The notes beneath the pieces are model-generated. The model ran no database searches, was not told where the DNA came from, and saw only the letters and a list, made by a program, of their open reading frames with translations. 64,000 bases of DNA from Polyangiaceae bacterium (GTDB lineage: Bacteria; Myxococcota_A; Polyangia; Polyangiales; Polyangiaceae): NCBI GenBank assembly GCA_019637265.1, contig JAHBVY010000014.1:1-64000 (forward strand). The letters are read 5' to 3'. Within the stretch, counting starts at the first letter, position 1. Every line of letters begins with the position of its first letter. The translations under genes and the position numbers were made by a program. Shown here one piece after another: positions 16,487 through 25,655 of this stretch.

Positions 16487-17359
16487 CTAAGAAGCGTGGG
16501 TGTAGCTCGTGAGGGCCAGGGCGTTGGCCATCTCGCGCGCCGTTTGCCAGCGCTCCGCGCGGTCGGGCTCCAGCGCGCGGTTCACGATGCGGATCAGATC
16601 GGGGTCCAGGCTGGGGCAGCGCGCTCCCAGGGAGACGGGGTGCTCGGTGGCGATGCGACTCAGCAGGCACGCGGTCTCGCGCGACTCGAAGGGGGGCTCA
16701 CCGCTCAAGGCGTGGAACAGGAGCGCGCCGACGGACCACAAGTCCGATCGATGGTCGACCAGCTCACCCCGCGCTTGCTCCGGGCTCATGTAGTGCGGGG
16801 TGCCGACGGTGGTGCCCGCCGCGGTGAGGGCGGTGCTGGAGTGCGCGAGCAGGCGCTTGGCGATCCCGAAGTCGAGCAGCTTGACCTGCACGGCCTCGCC
16901 GCGCGGCGTGAGGAACACGTTGTCCGGCTTGACGTCGCGATGAACGATGCCGCGCTCGTGGGCTGCCGCGAGCGCGTCGAGCAGCTGCACCCCGATGTCC
17001 AGCACTTGGCAGTGCTCGAGCGGGCCCTGCTCCATCGAGCTTGCCATGTCCGTCCCCTCGAGGAACTCCGTCACCAAGTAGGGCACGTCCTCTAGCGTGC
17101 GCCCCGCATCGAGGATCGCAGCGACGCCTGGGTGCGCCAGCGCGCTCATCGCGCGCACCTCGCGGAGGAACCGCCCCACGTGCTCGCGTGAGCTGTTGAG
17201 CTCGGGGTGCAGGAGCTTCAGCGCCACGCGGCGCTCCGTGTAGCGGTGCGTGGCGTCGTAGACGGAGCCCGACGCCCCCGCGCCGAGCAGCCGCGTCAGC
17301 TCATAGCGCCCGTCGAGGATGGTGCCCACCCGCTCCCGGGCCCGCGAAATAGGGTCCAC
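16487..17359 (-). CDS. Serine/threonine protein kinase, catalytic domain only
   Basis: A 290-residue Hanks-type kinase. It shows the Gly-rich loop GAGASGSVY, catalytic Lys (K48 in VALKLL), HRDVKPDN with D142, DFG at 163-165 and the GTPHYMSPEQ activation segment. It ends at the domain boundary, so it has no membrane segment or sensor region, unlike many myxobacterial kinases. The GTG at 17359 is preferred, since the frame remains open to 17629 but that part overlaps the 3' end of the next gene and looks non-coding. Downstream are a lipoprotein and an FHA protein. Confidence 0.93.
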   Translation of the reverse strand: MDPISRARERVGTILDGRYELTRLLGAGASGSVYDATHRYTERRVALKLLHPELNSSREHVGRFLREVRAMSALAHPGVAAILDAGRTLEDVPYLVTEFLEGTDMASSMEQGPLEHCQVLDIGVQLLDALAAAHERGIVHRDVKPDNVFLTPRGEAVQVKLLDFGIAKRLLAHSSTALTAAGTTVGTPHYMSPEQARGELVDHRSDLWSVGALLFHALSGEPPFESRETACLLSRIATEHPVSLGARCPSLDPDLIRIVNRALEPDRAERWQTAREMANALALTSYTHAS

Positions 17360-17414
17360 CGTGCCACTTTCTCTCGCCGCCGCCCTGACTGCAACGGCAA
17401 ACGCTCGCCGGGCG

Positions 17415-19490
17415 TCAGTCCTGGCAGAGGTTCTTGCCCTCGTCGGCCGCGGTGCAGCCCGACAGGTGGTGGAACTTGCACTCCCCGTTCGTGCAGAAGT
17501 TCCGCGTCTCCCCGGTGCGCAGGAATAGGTCGAGCTGCTGACGAGCCTCCTCCAGCGAGCGGAGCTTGCCGTGAGGATCTTCACACAGCGACATCGGGCG
17601 GTTACAGAGCGGGTCGCTGGGGAGACCAAAATCGTACTCGATGTAGCTCGAGCCGCTCGCGATGTTGGACGCCGCCGGCAGCCCCCACACGTCGCCGACG
17701 CCTGTCTCGAGGCGCTGCGCCCCCACCGCGCGCGCCATGATCGCGGCGCCCAGCGTCGTCACTTGGTGGTCGCCCAGCGCGGCGCGCATCAGCACCTGGT
17801 GGCTCGGCGTACCCGGCAAGGTGTTGCTTTGGATGTAGGGCGTGTAGCCGTTCGGCTCCACGCGATCCCACAGCATCTGCAAGAGTGACAGCACGCGCTG
17901 CTGATCGCGGCTGTCCGGATAGGTGACGCGCATGACCGCGTAGAAGGGGATGAAGTCGACGGAGCGGTTGAGGAGCAGGTTGTAAGACTGGCCCATCACG
18001 CCCAGCGCGCCGCGCTGAACGTCGGTGGTGAGCGCCATGTACACGCCGCCGGAGATGCCGCCCTGACTGATGCCGTAATAGTAGCGCTCAGTTGGGTCGA
18101 GGTACTGACCATAAGTGGCGTCCGCCGAGAAGGAGTCCTTCATCATGCGCATCGCCATCAGGTTGTTCAAAAAGCCTTGGTGGAGGCGATAGAACATGGT
18201 GTCGAGGCGGTGTATCTCCCCCGACCCCAAGATGGATTGGATGTAGTTCTCGTCGATCCGCTCCATCCCCGCCAGGTTCACCGAGAAGAAGGCGTAGCCA
18301 TACTGGTTCATGAAGGTGCGGAAGTGCCCCGCTTCGATTTGCGTGCGGGAACCGAGCAGCCCATGGCCGTACTGCACCAGCTTGGCAGGCGTGGTGCGCG
18401 CGCTCTCGGGGATCAAGAGCTGGAACTCCACGGAGTGCGTGGGGGTGGCGGCGTTGCGGATCGGCGCGCCGTCCTCATCGAAGATGAGCTTCGACCCGGG
18501 CGCTGGGTCATCCACGTAGAGCGGCACCTCGAAGGTGCCCTGGATGCGGTAGGCGATGTCCGGATCCCAGTTCTCGTCCACCTGGGTGATGGTGTAGCTG
18601 GGCGCCGCCTCCGCGAGCGACTCGTCGCGCAGCTTCAGCATCCACGCGGTGTTGTTCTCGCGGCTCGCGGTGGTGTAGTCCCAGGCAATGACCAAATCCT
18701 CCCGGGAGACGCCCGCCGACTCGAGGCGCTCGAAGATGTCGGCGTAGAGGCCGCGCCGCTCGGCTACGGAGGGCTCGTTCGAGGAGGTGCCGTCGCGCAG
18801 CGCCTGGAACGCGGGCGAGGGGGTGGCGGCGCCGCTCGTGGTCTGCACGTTGCGGAAGGCGGCGATGTAGCGGGCGTTGTCCTTCAGGCGCACCGCGGGG
18901 CGGATCATCAGGCTCTTGTGAGCGTCCGGCGGCGGGTTCGACTGATCGAGATCGACCCAGTGGGGGATCCGCTCGCCGGTCTCGGCGTCGATCAACACCG
19001 AGGGACAGCCCGGATCGAGCGACGCCGCGATGGTGGCCGAGGTAGGCAGGCCAGCTGTCGTAGCGTTCGGGATGTAGGTCATGGCGGCGACGCCGGTGGA
19101 GAAGCCGTCGCTCTTGTCCCAGGGCGCGCCGCTCAGCTGGGGACCCTGGAAGGAGGTGGGCAGCGCCCGCCCGCGGATCTGCACTTGGCGGCCCGTGGGG
19201 GTATCCCCGGCCACGGTGTAGACGTTGCTGGGGAACGGGTAGCCGCAGTAGTCGGGGACCAGCGGATCGCACTCGAGGTGAGGCCAGCTGACCTCTGGTG
19301 CCCAGCCGCCGGTGCCGCCAGTGCCCGCGGTGCCGGCCGTGCCCGCGGTGCCTCCGTTGCCGCCGGTTCCACCGCTGCCGGCGGTGCCGCCCGAGCCGCC
19401 GGGCTCGTCGTCCGAGCCGCAGGCGAGGGCAGCGAGGGGGAGGGTGAGGGCGAGGGAGGCGAGGCGCAGGCGGAGCTTGAAGGAGGCCAT
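17415..19490 (-). CDS. Large lipoprotein with an alpha/beta-hydrolase-like domain
   Basis: A 691-residue secreted protein: signal peptide with lipobox LAALAC, then a Gly/Thr-rich linker (about residues 30-65) and a long globular part. GHGLLGSRTQI is oxyanion-loop-like and GISQGG places a candidate nucleophile at S475, as in alpha/beta hydrolases. The C-terminus is Cys-rich (CTNGECKFHHLSGC). It resembles myxobacterial secreted lipase/esterase-like proteins, but the substrate is unknown. It is the gene immediately upstream of the kinase module, 55 bases away. Confidence 0.75.
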   Translation of the reverse strand: MASFKLRLRLASLALTLPLAALACGSDDEPGGSGGTAGSGGTGGNGGTAGTAGTAGTGGTGGWAPEVSWPHLECDPLVPDYCGYPFPSNVYTVAGDTPTGRQVQIRGRALPTSFQGPQLSGAPWDKSDGFSTGVAAMTYIPNATTAGLPTSATIAASLDPGCPSVLIDAETGERIPHWVDLDQSNPPPDAHKSLMIRPAVRLKDNARYIAAFRNVQTTSGAATPSPAFQALRDGTSSNEPSVAERRGLYADIFERLESAGVSREDLVIAWDYTTASRENNTAWMLKLRDESLAEAAPSYTITQVDENWDPDIAYRIQGTFEVPLYVDDPAPGSKLIFDEDGAPIRNAATPTHSVEFQLLIPESARTTPAKLVQYGHGLLGSRTQIEAGHFRTFMNQYGYAFFSVNLAGMERIDENYIQSILGSGEIHRLDTMFYRLHQGFLNNLMAMRMMKDSFSADATYGQYLDPTERYYYGISQGGISGGVYMALTTDVQRGALGVMGQSYNLLLNRSVDFIPFYAVMRVTYPDSRDQQRVLSLLQMLWDRVEPNGYTPYIQSNTLPGTPSHQVLMRAALGDHQVTTLGAAIMARAVGAQRLETGVGDVWGLPAASNIASGSSYIEYDFGLPSDPLCNRPMSLCEDPHGKLRSLEEARQQLDLFLRTGETRNFCTNGECKFHHLSGCTAADEGKNLCQD

Positions 19491-19740
19491 AGGCGCGCAT
19501 GCTATCCGAACGTCAGGGGCTCGCTAGCGGAAAGGCGAGACGTGAGTGGATGGTCCCCGCTCACGGATTTGGCGCGCTGCGTCGTGATGAGGGTGTGGGG
19601 CGTAGCTGGGCGCGTCGTGCGCCGATTTTTAGCTGAAGGGTGGGCTCGTTCGGGGATGACGAGCGATCGCGTCGCTCGCTTTGCGGGGCCGTCTCGTGCT
19701 GGATCGTGCACGCTCCGCGCGGCGCGGTAGAGTCGGCGCC

Positions 19741-20661
19741 GTGCGTCAGCGGGTGAGGAGGTGGTGGCTCGGCGTGGCCGTGGGGTGGGCCGCCGTGAGC
19801 TGCGTTCCCGCAGGGAAACAGAGGGCGCCGGCGGCGGAGCCAGCTCCGACGCGTTCGGGGGAGGGCGCGCCGCAGGTAAATGACTCGGAGACGGGCGCTA
19901 AATCGTCAGTCATTGAGGCTGATGCGCGCGGCGCCACTCAGGGCGGTGCCGACCAACCCCCAAAAAAATCGGAGGACTCGCGGCTCATCCCTGGCGCGGG
20001 CAGCTTCGTCACCCTGGCTGTCCCTGAGTTCCCCAGCGCCGTCTTGTGGGTGCCTCGCGCGGCGCCCCCGCGGCCGCTCTTGGTGGCGACGCACGGCGCC
20101 ACGGGGCGCCCCGAGCCTCACTGTGAGCGTTGGCAGCAGCTGGTCGGCGATCGCGCCTTCGTGCTGTGCGTGCGCGGCGCGCCGACGAATCGCCGCGATC
20201 CGCCTGATGTCAGTCAACATTACTATCCGGATCACCGCTGGCTGGGTCGCGCGGTGAAGGCCAACCTCCGCGCGCTCGAGGAGGCCTACGCCGAGCACGT
20301 CGACCTCGAACAGGCGGTGTACGCGGGGTACTCCCAAGGCGCGGTGATGGGCGCGTTGATGTTGATGGAGCACCAGGCGCCGTTCGCGCGCGCGCTGCTC
20401 ATCGAGGGGCAGCAAGACGACTGGAGCGTGAGCGCGGCTGAGCGCTTCGTCAGGAAGGGTGGCGACCGCGTGGCCTTGGTGTGCGGCTTCGGGCGCTGCG
20501 CGGAGGCCTACGCGCGGAGCGAGCGGACGCTCAGGAAGGGCGGCGTGAAGGCGCGCTTCGAGCACGCCGAGGGCGCGGGGCACACCTACGGCGGCGCCGT
20601 GGGGGAGCGGGTGGCGGAGAGCCTTGTGTGGCTGGTCGCGGAGGACCCGCGTTGGCGCTAG
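19741..20661 (+). CDS. Alpha/beta-hydrolase fold lipoprotein
   Basis: A 306-residue protein from GTG 19741. A short signal ends in AVSC (lipobox), an approximately 75-residue low-complexity linker follows, and then a hydrolase domain: LLVATHGATG (oxyanion region), AGYSQGAVMG with nucleophile S198, and GAGHTYGG with the catalytic histidine. The frame is open 60 bases further upstream, but the signal peptide fits best from 19741. The linker contains a piece of the dispersed GGTTGGACGGCACCGC-type sequence (19943-19962). It ends 15 bases before mutM. Confidence 0.8.
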   Translation: MRQRVRRWWLGVAVGWAAVSCVPAGKQRAPAAEPAPTRSGEGAPQVNDSETGAKSSVIEADARGATQGGADQPPKKSEDSRLIPGAGSFVTLAVPEFPSAVLWVPRAAPPRPLLVATHGATGRPEPHCERWQQLVGDRAFVLCVRGAPTNRRDPPDVSQHYYPDHRWLGRAVKANLRALEEAYAEHVDLEQAVYAGYSQGAVMGALMLMEHQAPFARALLIEGQQDDWSVSAAERFVRKGGDRVALVCGFGRCAEAYARSERTLRKGGVKARFEHAEGAGHTYGGAVGERVAESLVWLVAEDPRWR

Positions 20662-20676
20662 CGTGCCGTTCGAGTC

Positions 20677-21558
20677 ATGCCGGAGCTGCCTGAGGTCGAG
20701 GTCACGCGTCAGCGCATCGAGGGGCTCTTCGTGGGGCGCCAGGTGAAGCGGGTGCACACCACGGAGCCGAGCTACTTCTTCATCACGCCCCCCAAGGAGC
20801 TCGCGCGGCGCCTCACGGGGAGGACGCCCACGGCGCTCATTCGTCATGGAAAATACCTGCTGCTCGAGCTCGACGACGACAGCCGCTTGCTGCTCCACCT
20901 GGGGATGACAGGGCAGCTGTTCGGTGAAGGCGCCGAGAGCGTGCGCCTGCTCAGCAAGAGCGCGCGTGGTCAGTGGAACGACCCACTCACGGCGCGCTCG
21001 ATCCGCGCGGACAAGCACCTGCACCTGGTGCTCGAGTTCGAGGACGGCGGGCCCCAGGTGCTGTTCCGCGACACCCGGAAGTTCGGCAAGGTGCTGTGGC
21101 TCGCGGCGGGGGAGACGGACGCACGCTTGACGCGGCTCGGGGTGGACGCGCTGGAGGCGGAGCCGCGGTCGATTCAGGCCAAGGTTCGTCAGCGTAGGGC
21201 GCCCATCAAGGCGACGCTGCTCGATCAGGGCGTGCTCGCGGGGGTCGGCAACATCTACGCGGACGAGGCGCTGTTCCTCGCGCGCATTCGCCCGACGCGT
21301 GACACCTCGCGCCTGACGGCGAGCGACTGGGAGCGGCTGATCCAAGCGGTGAAGTGGGTGCTCCGGCGCTCGATCGAGACCGGCGGCTCGAGCATCAGTG
21401 ACTACGTGCTGCCGGATGGCAGCGACGGCGCTTATCAAGACGAGCGTCGCGTGTACGCGCGCACCGGGCTGCCGTGCCTCGAGTGCGGCGCGCTGATTCA
21501 GCGCATCCAAGTGGGGCAGCGGAGCACTCACTTCTGCGCGGTGTGTCAGCGGCGCTGA
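20677..21558 (+). CDS. mutM: Formamidopyrimidine-DNA glycosylase (Fpg/MutM)
   Basis: Base-excision repair enzyme that removes 8-oxoguanine and opened purines and nicks the abasic site. The 293-residue product starts PELPEVE with the catalytic Pro after Met removal and Glu; IRHGKYLLLEL contains the conserved Lys; GVLAGVGNIYADEALF is the H2TH signature; the C-terminal zinc finger has C-x2-C twice (LPCLECGA and HFCAVCQ). Length is typical. The start lies 15 bases after the hydrolase stop, so the two may be co-transcribed. Confidence 0.97.
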   Translation: MPELPEVEVTRQRIEGLFVGRQVKRVHTTEPSYFFITPPKELARRLTGRTPTALIRHGKYLLLELDDDSRLLLHLGMTGQLFGEGAESVRLLSKSARGQWNDPLTARSIRADKHLHLVLEFEDGGPQVLFRDTRKFGKVLWLAAGETDARLTRLGVDALEAEPRSIQAKVRQRRAPIKATLLDQGVLAGVGNIYADEALFLARIRPTRDTSRLTASDWERLIQAVKWVLRRSIETGGSSISDYVLPDGSDGAYQDERRVYARTGLPCLECGALIQRIQVGQRSTHFCAVCQRR

Positions 21559-21630
21559 CTGTCTATACCCCACGAGGACGCCTGGGCGACGTCACGCGAT
21601 TCGTCATGATAACTGGCGTATCGTGTAGCT

Positions 21631-21655
21631 GGTTTTGGGGGTTGGACGGCACCGC
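21631..21655 (+). repeat. Dispersed GGTTGGACGGCACCGC repeat
   Basis: Full copy reading GGTTTTGGGGGTTGGACGGC followed by ACCGC, located between the convergent mutM and DsbA-like genes. It is nearly the same as the copy at 58551. Confidence 0.75.
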
Positions 21656-21701
21656 ATCATGAGGCGCTGCCCGCATCAGTCGCCCTGGCTGACGATAAGG
21701 C

Positions 21702-22316
21702 TCAGCTCAGGTGCGGCTGGATCAGGTCGCGGAAGGTGGCGAAGGGGTGCGCTCCGAACAGCACGTCCTCGCCGATGAAGAAGCCGGGCGTGCCCACGCG
21801 GTCGATGCCCAGGCTGTCCACCTCCGCCATCTCGCGTAGGATGGCGGGGCGGTGCGCCTCCTGCTTCATTGCTGTGCGGAAACGGTCGAGGTCGACGCCG
21901 CCCAGGCCCTCGGCGTAGGTCTCGAGCTGCGGCCTGGCGAGGGCGCCCTGGCGCGCGAACAGCACGCGGTGGAAGCGCCAGAACCCCGCTTCGCCGAGCT
22001 GCGCGCGCACCTCGCGCGCCGCCTCCGCCGCGCCCATGGCGTGGGGGTGGATGCGCGTCAGCGGGTAGTCGCGCCAAACTAGCTTCACCTGCTCCCCGTA
22101 GTGGTGCAGCACCTCCTCCAGCACCGGCTGCACCTCGGCGCAGAAGGGGCACTCGAAGTCGCCGAGCTCTTGAATGACGAGCTTCGGGCGCTTGGCGCCT
22201 TTACCGGGCGCGCCTGGGGGGACGCTGAGCTCGCGCGGGGTGCAGCCCAGCGCGCCCAGGGAGGCGCCGAGCGGGGTGACCAGGGCGAGCTTCAGTAGGG
22301 TGCGGCGCGCGAGCAT
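21702..22316 (-). CDS. DsbA-like thiol-disulfide oxidoreductase lipoprotein
   Basis: A 204-residue protein with a twin-Arg-like start (MLARRTLLKLALVTPLG), a lipobox LGALGC and a DsbA/thioredoxin_4 domain. The active site is CPFC in ELGDFECPFCAEV, and the cis-Pro loop is VGTPGFFIGE. It probably forms disulfides in secreted proteins at the membrane. No dedicated DsbB partner is seen nearby. Confidence 0.9.
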   Translation of the reverse strand: MLARRTLLKLALVTPLGASLGALGCTPRELSVPPGAPGKGAKRPKLVIQELGDFECPFCAEVQPVLEEVLHHYGEQVKLVWRDYPLTRIHPHAMGAAEAAREVRAQLGEAGFWRFHRVLFARQGALARPQLETYAEGLGGVDLDRFRTAMKQEAHRPAILREMAEVDSLGIDRVGTPGFFIGEDVLFGAHPFATFRDLIQPHLS

Positions 22317-22390
22317 CGCGCCTCGCTAGCATGGGGGCGGCGGGGCCTGCACCCTCTACCGAGAACCTGGGTTACCGAGCACCAGGGCGC

Positions 22391-23362
22391 TCAGCGCAGG
22401 CCGTCGAGGTGCACGATGTACCACTCGCCGCGCCACGAGATCAGCGCGGAGAGGTTCAGGTGGCGGAGGGTGCCCTTGGCGTCGCGGTACTCGAGCCGTG
22501 AGCCGAACAGGCGATAGTAAGGGAGCTTGTTGTATTCGCGGCCCGGCTCGAGCCACACGGCGTCCGCGGGTTTGAGCTCGAGCCCCTCGTAGCTCGCGCG
22601 CTTGCGGTCGCGGCCCAGGCGCCGGTGGTAGCGCTCGATGTCGCGCTTCAGCTGCGCGTGGAGCCGATAACGCCAGTCGCGCGGCGGGTTCTTGCTGTCC
22701 TTCAGCTGTTTGTAGACCTCGACCGGCATGAAGTAGGGCAGCACGCGGCTCGGGTCGTTCTCGATGATGGCGCTGAAGAGGGCGGGACCGAGCTGGCGGA
22801 AGAACTCCGATTGACCCGTGGGCAGCTCGCGCGTCTGGGGGAGCAGGGCGCCGTCGTCGTCGAGCAGGACAGGTGCCTGACCAGGTGCGTAGCTGGCGAG
22901 GAGCAGCGGGGAGCGCTCCTTGGGGTCTTCGGGGACGCCGAGCTGGGGGACGCGCTGCTTGGGCGCCTGCGCGAGGGTGCTGGGCGCGGCGCCGGGTGCT
23001 GGAGCGTCACGGGTCGTGGGATCTTCAGGGTCGCGCGGTTGCGAGGGAGACTTGGCGTGAGCAGCCGACGTGGGTACATCCAGGGCCGCGTGGGGTCCGT
23101 CCTGCTTGGTGGCGCCGGGAGCGCTCGCGCGCCTCTGGCCCTTGGCTCGAGCTTGGCGCCCCGGGGCGCGCTCTTGAGGCGCGGCGCCAGGCACCGCGAC
23201 CACGATCTCGATGGGGCCTTGGGCCCTGGTGTCTCCCGGCGGCGGCGCTGCCTGACAGGCGACGAGGCCTAGCGCCGTGAGCGGCAGCGGTAGCAGGCCA
23301 CCTGACCAGGTGCGGAGGCGGAGCCGGCTGCCAGCGCGGGAGGGCGGCTTTCCAGAGCGCAT
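22391..23362 (-). CDS. Hypothetical lipoprotein
   Basis: A 323-residue protein with a signal sequence ending in GLVACQ (lipobox), a Pro/Ala/Gln-rich linker of about 110 residues and a C-terminal globular domain of about 150 residues containing QLGPALFSAIIENDPSRVLP and a final beta-rich ALISWRGEWYIVHLDGLR. The latter resembles conserved myxobacterial proteins of unknown function. It stands between the DsbA-like gene and the biotin carboxylase gene, all on the minus strand. Confidence 0.75.
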   Translation of the reverse strand: MRSGKPPSRAGSRLRLRTWSGGLLPLPLTALGLVACQAAPPPGDTRAQGPIEIVVAVPGAAPQERAPGRQARAKGQRRASAPGATKQDGPHAALDVPTSAAHAKSPSQPRDPEDPTTRDAPAPGAAPSTLAQAPKQRVPQLGVPEDPKERSPLLLASYAPGQAPVLLDDDGALLPQTRELPTGQSEFFRQLGPALFSAIIENDPSRVLPYFMPVEVYKQLKDSKNPPRDWRYRLHAQLKRDIERYHRRLGRDRKRASYEGLELKPADAVWLEPGREYNKLPYYRLFGSRLEYRDAKGTLRHLNLSALISWRGEWYIVHLDGLR

Positions 23363-23420
23363 CCCGGAGCGGCTAACACCGGGCCCCCGACCCGGGCGAG
23401 TTTTTGGCGGCTTTCGGTGG

Positions 23421-25463
23421 TCACTCGCTGGGACGAACCACCACCAGCACGTCGCCGCCCTCCACTTGATCGCCCACGGCGACCCGCACCTCCGTGAGCT
23501 CCCCCGACGACGAGGCGCGCACCGTGTGCTCCATCTTCATGGCCTCCAAGACCACCAGCGGCGCGCCCACCTCCACCGAGCTCCCCACCTGGGCCAAGAG
23601 CTGCACCACGCGCCCAGGCATCGGCGCGCTCTCGGCGCCGGGCTCCACTTGCGCCTGTTGCTCCGGGAAGCGCGGCAGCTCCGTCAGGGTGACGCCGCCG
23701 AGCGGCGAGCTGACGAACCAGCGCTCGCCATCACGAACCACGCGGGCACTGCGGCGAATGGGGGCACTGCGGCGAACGGGTGCACTGCCGCCAGTCTGTG
23801 CACCGCCGCCAGTTGGGGCGCCCTCGGTGGTGACCTCGTAGCTCAGCTCGGGCGGGCGCCAGCTCAGCACCTCGAAGCCGAACGTGCGCTCGCCCACCGT
23901 GATGGTGAGGCGCCGCGCGCTCTCGGCACGATAACTGACCATCAGGGTGGCGCCCTGATGCTGGTACGAGGTGCGCTGGGGCGCGCTCGGGTTGTTGCGG
24001 AAGCCCGGGGTGAGGCCCGGGAGCAGCGCGCGCTCCGCGCGGCGAGCCTCGAAGTCACACGCGAGGGCGGCACAGGCGAGCTCCTCGAGGCCTCCTTCGG
24101 GGAGCGCGCTCGGCGCGGGCGCGGGGAAGTGCTCGGCGATGAAGCCGGTGCTGAGCCGCCCGGCGATGAAGGCCTCGTGCTCCAGCACCTGGCGGAGGAA
24201 GTCGAGGTTCGTCACGACCCCGTGCACGCTGGCCGCGGAGAGGACGCGCACCAGGCGCCGCCGCGCCTCCTCCCGATCAGCGCCCCAGGTGATGATCTTG
24301 GCGAGCATCGGGTCGTAATGGATGCTGACTTCTGTGCCCGCCTCCACCCCACTGTCGACCCGCAGGCCCGGTTGCTCGGGGAGCCAGAAATCGCACAGCC
24401 GCCCGGTGGTGGGGAGGAAGCCCTGGCCCGGGTCCTCGGCGTAGAGGCGGCACTCGATGGCGGCGCCGCGGGGCACGAGCTCTCCTTGAGTGAGCTCGAG
24501 GCGCTCGCCCAGGGCGATGCGGATCTGCTCGCGCACGATGTCGACCCCGGTGATCGCCTCGGTGACGGGGTGCTCCACTTGGAGCCGGGTGTTCACCTCG
24601 AGGAAGTAGAAGTTCTTCTGCTCGTCCAAGATGAACTCGACGGTGCCGGCGCTCGTGTACGAAACGCTCTTCGCCACCGCGAGCGCCGCCTCGCCCATGC
24701 GCGCCCTGAGCGCGGCGTCCAAGGCCACGGACGGCGCCTCTTCGATCACCTTCTGGTGGCGCCGCTGGATCGAGCACTCGCGCTCGAGCAGGTGCACCAG
24801 GTTGCCGTGCGTATCCGCGAGGATCTGGATCTCCACGTGGCGCGGCGCGCTGATGTAGCGCTCGATCAAGAGGCTGTCGTCGCCGAAGGCGCTGGCCGCC
24901 TCGCGCTTCGCGCCCTCGATCGCGTGGCTGAGCTCCGCCTCCGCCAGAGCCACGCGCATCCCCTTGCCGCCGCCGCCCGCGCTGGCCTTGATCAGCACCG
25001 GGAAGCCGATCGTAAGCGCCGCGCGGCTCAGCGCCTCGGTGCTCTGGTCGTCGCCCGCGTAGCCCGGGATGACCGGCACCCCGGCCGCCTCCGCCAGGCG
25101 CTTGGCCTCGCGCTTCGAGCCCATTCGAGCGATGGCGTCGGCGCTGGGCCCAATGAACGTGAGGCCGGCGGCCTCACAGGCGCGCGCGAAGTCGGCATTT
25201 TCCGCCAGGAAACCGAAGCCGGGGTGCACCGCGTCGGCCCCCGTCGCCCGCGCCGCCGCGAGGATCGCCTCGACGCGGAGGTAGCTCTCGCTGGCGGGCG
25301 CGGGCCCGATGCACACGGCTTGCTCCGCCTCGCGTACGAAGGGCAGCCCGCGATCGGCCTCGCTGTAGACCGCGACGGTCCCCATCCCCATCTCGTGCGC
25401 GGTCCTGAAGATGCGCTGCGCGATTTCGCCCCGATTGGCGACCAGGATACGACTGACACCCAT
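23421..25463 (-). CDS. Acyl-CoA carboxylase biotin carboxylase/BCCP subunit (methylcrotonyl-CoA type)
   Basis: A 680-residue alpha subunit. The biotin carboxylase part starts RILVANRGEIAQRIFRT, has the ATP-grasp loop KASAGGGGKGM and the EVNTRLQVEHPVTE signature. The BCCP domain at the end carries the biotinylated lysine in VLEAMKMEHTV. With the beta subunit at 26581 it would carboxylate 3-methylcrotonyl-CoA (leucine breakdown) or a related acyl-CoA. The linker before the BCCP contains an in-frame 18-base repeat array. The phosphodiesterase gene lies 192 bases upstream. Confidence 0.93.
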   Translation of the reverse strand: MGVSRILVANRGEIAQRIFRTAHEMGMGTVAVYSEADRGLPFVREAEQAVCIGPAPASESYLRVEAILAAARATGADAVHPGFGFLAENADFARACEAAGLTFIGPSADAIARMGSKREAKRLAEAAGVPVIPGYAGDDQSTEALSRAALTIGFPVLIKASAGGGGKGMRVALAEAELSHAIEGAKREAASAFGDDSLLIERYISAPRHVEIQILADTHGNLVHLLERECSIQRRHQKVIEEAPSVALDAALRARMGEAALAVAKSVSYTSAGTVEFILDEQKNFYFLEVNTRLQVEHPVTEAITGVDIVREQIRIALGERLELTQGELVPRGAAIECRLYAEDPGQGFLPTTGRLCDFWLPEQPGLRVDSGVEAGTEVSIHYDPMLAKIITWGADREEARRRLVRVLSAASVHGVVTNLDFLRQVLEHEAFIAGRLSTGFIAEHFPAPAPSALPEGGLEELACAALACDFEARRAERALLPGLTPGFRNNPSAPQRTSYQHQGATLMVSYRAESARRLTITVGERTFGFEVLSWRPPELSYEVTTEGAPTGGGAQTGGSAPVRRSAPIRRSARVVRDGERWFVSSPLGGVTLTELPRFPEQQAQVEPGAESAPMPGRVVQLLAQVGSSVEVGAPLVVLEAMKMEHTVRASSSGELTEVRVAVGDQVEGGDVLVVVRPSE
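23745..23816 (-). repeat. Four tandem 18-bp units inside the carboxylase linker
   Basis: Units begin at 23745, 23763, 23781 and 23799, the first two being GGCACTGCGGCGAATGGG-like and the last two diverging. They add a six-residue-periodic Gly/Ser/Arg/Pro segment between the carboxylase and biotin domains without breaking the frame. Confidence 0.8.
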
Positions 25464-25530
25464 GGGGCGAGACGGTAGCTCAAAGCCGCGCTCAGGTGGG
25501 GCGAGAGTCTCTACGGCTCATGGCGCGGCT

Positions 25531-25599
25531 CCCCTTCGCGCCGCTCTCGCTGTCGGATTCGAGGACGACCAACGATGAACCGTTCGTCGTCTCAGCGAG
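25531..25599 (+). repeat. Dispersed palindromic element, copy 1
   Basis: CCCCTTCGCGCCG, TGTCGGATTCGAGGACGA and a core CGATGAACCGTTCGTCGTC lie between the carboxylase and phosphodiesterase genes. The same layout recurs at 31004, 31962 and 42885, so this is one copy of a roughly 65-base family. Confidence 0.75.
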
Positions 25600-25655
25600 G
25601 ATCCGCGTCATGGGCGCCGCGTCACGATGCGACCGACTCATGAGGGGCGGACGAG

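Noticed and set aside
18177-19730. Long plus-strand frame over the hydrolase lipoprotein
   Set aside because: Antisense shadow; the minus-strand gene has a lipobox, a hydrolase motif and a consistent domain layout.
23277-25478. Plus-strand frame of more than 700 codons opposite the carboxylase gene
   Set aside because: It is antisense to a biotin carboxylase with clear motifs, so it is not a gene.
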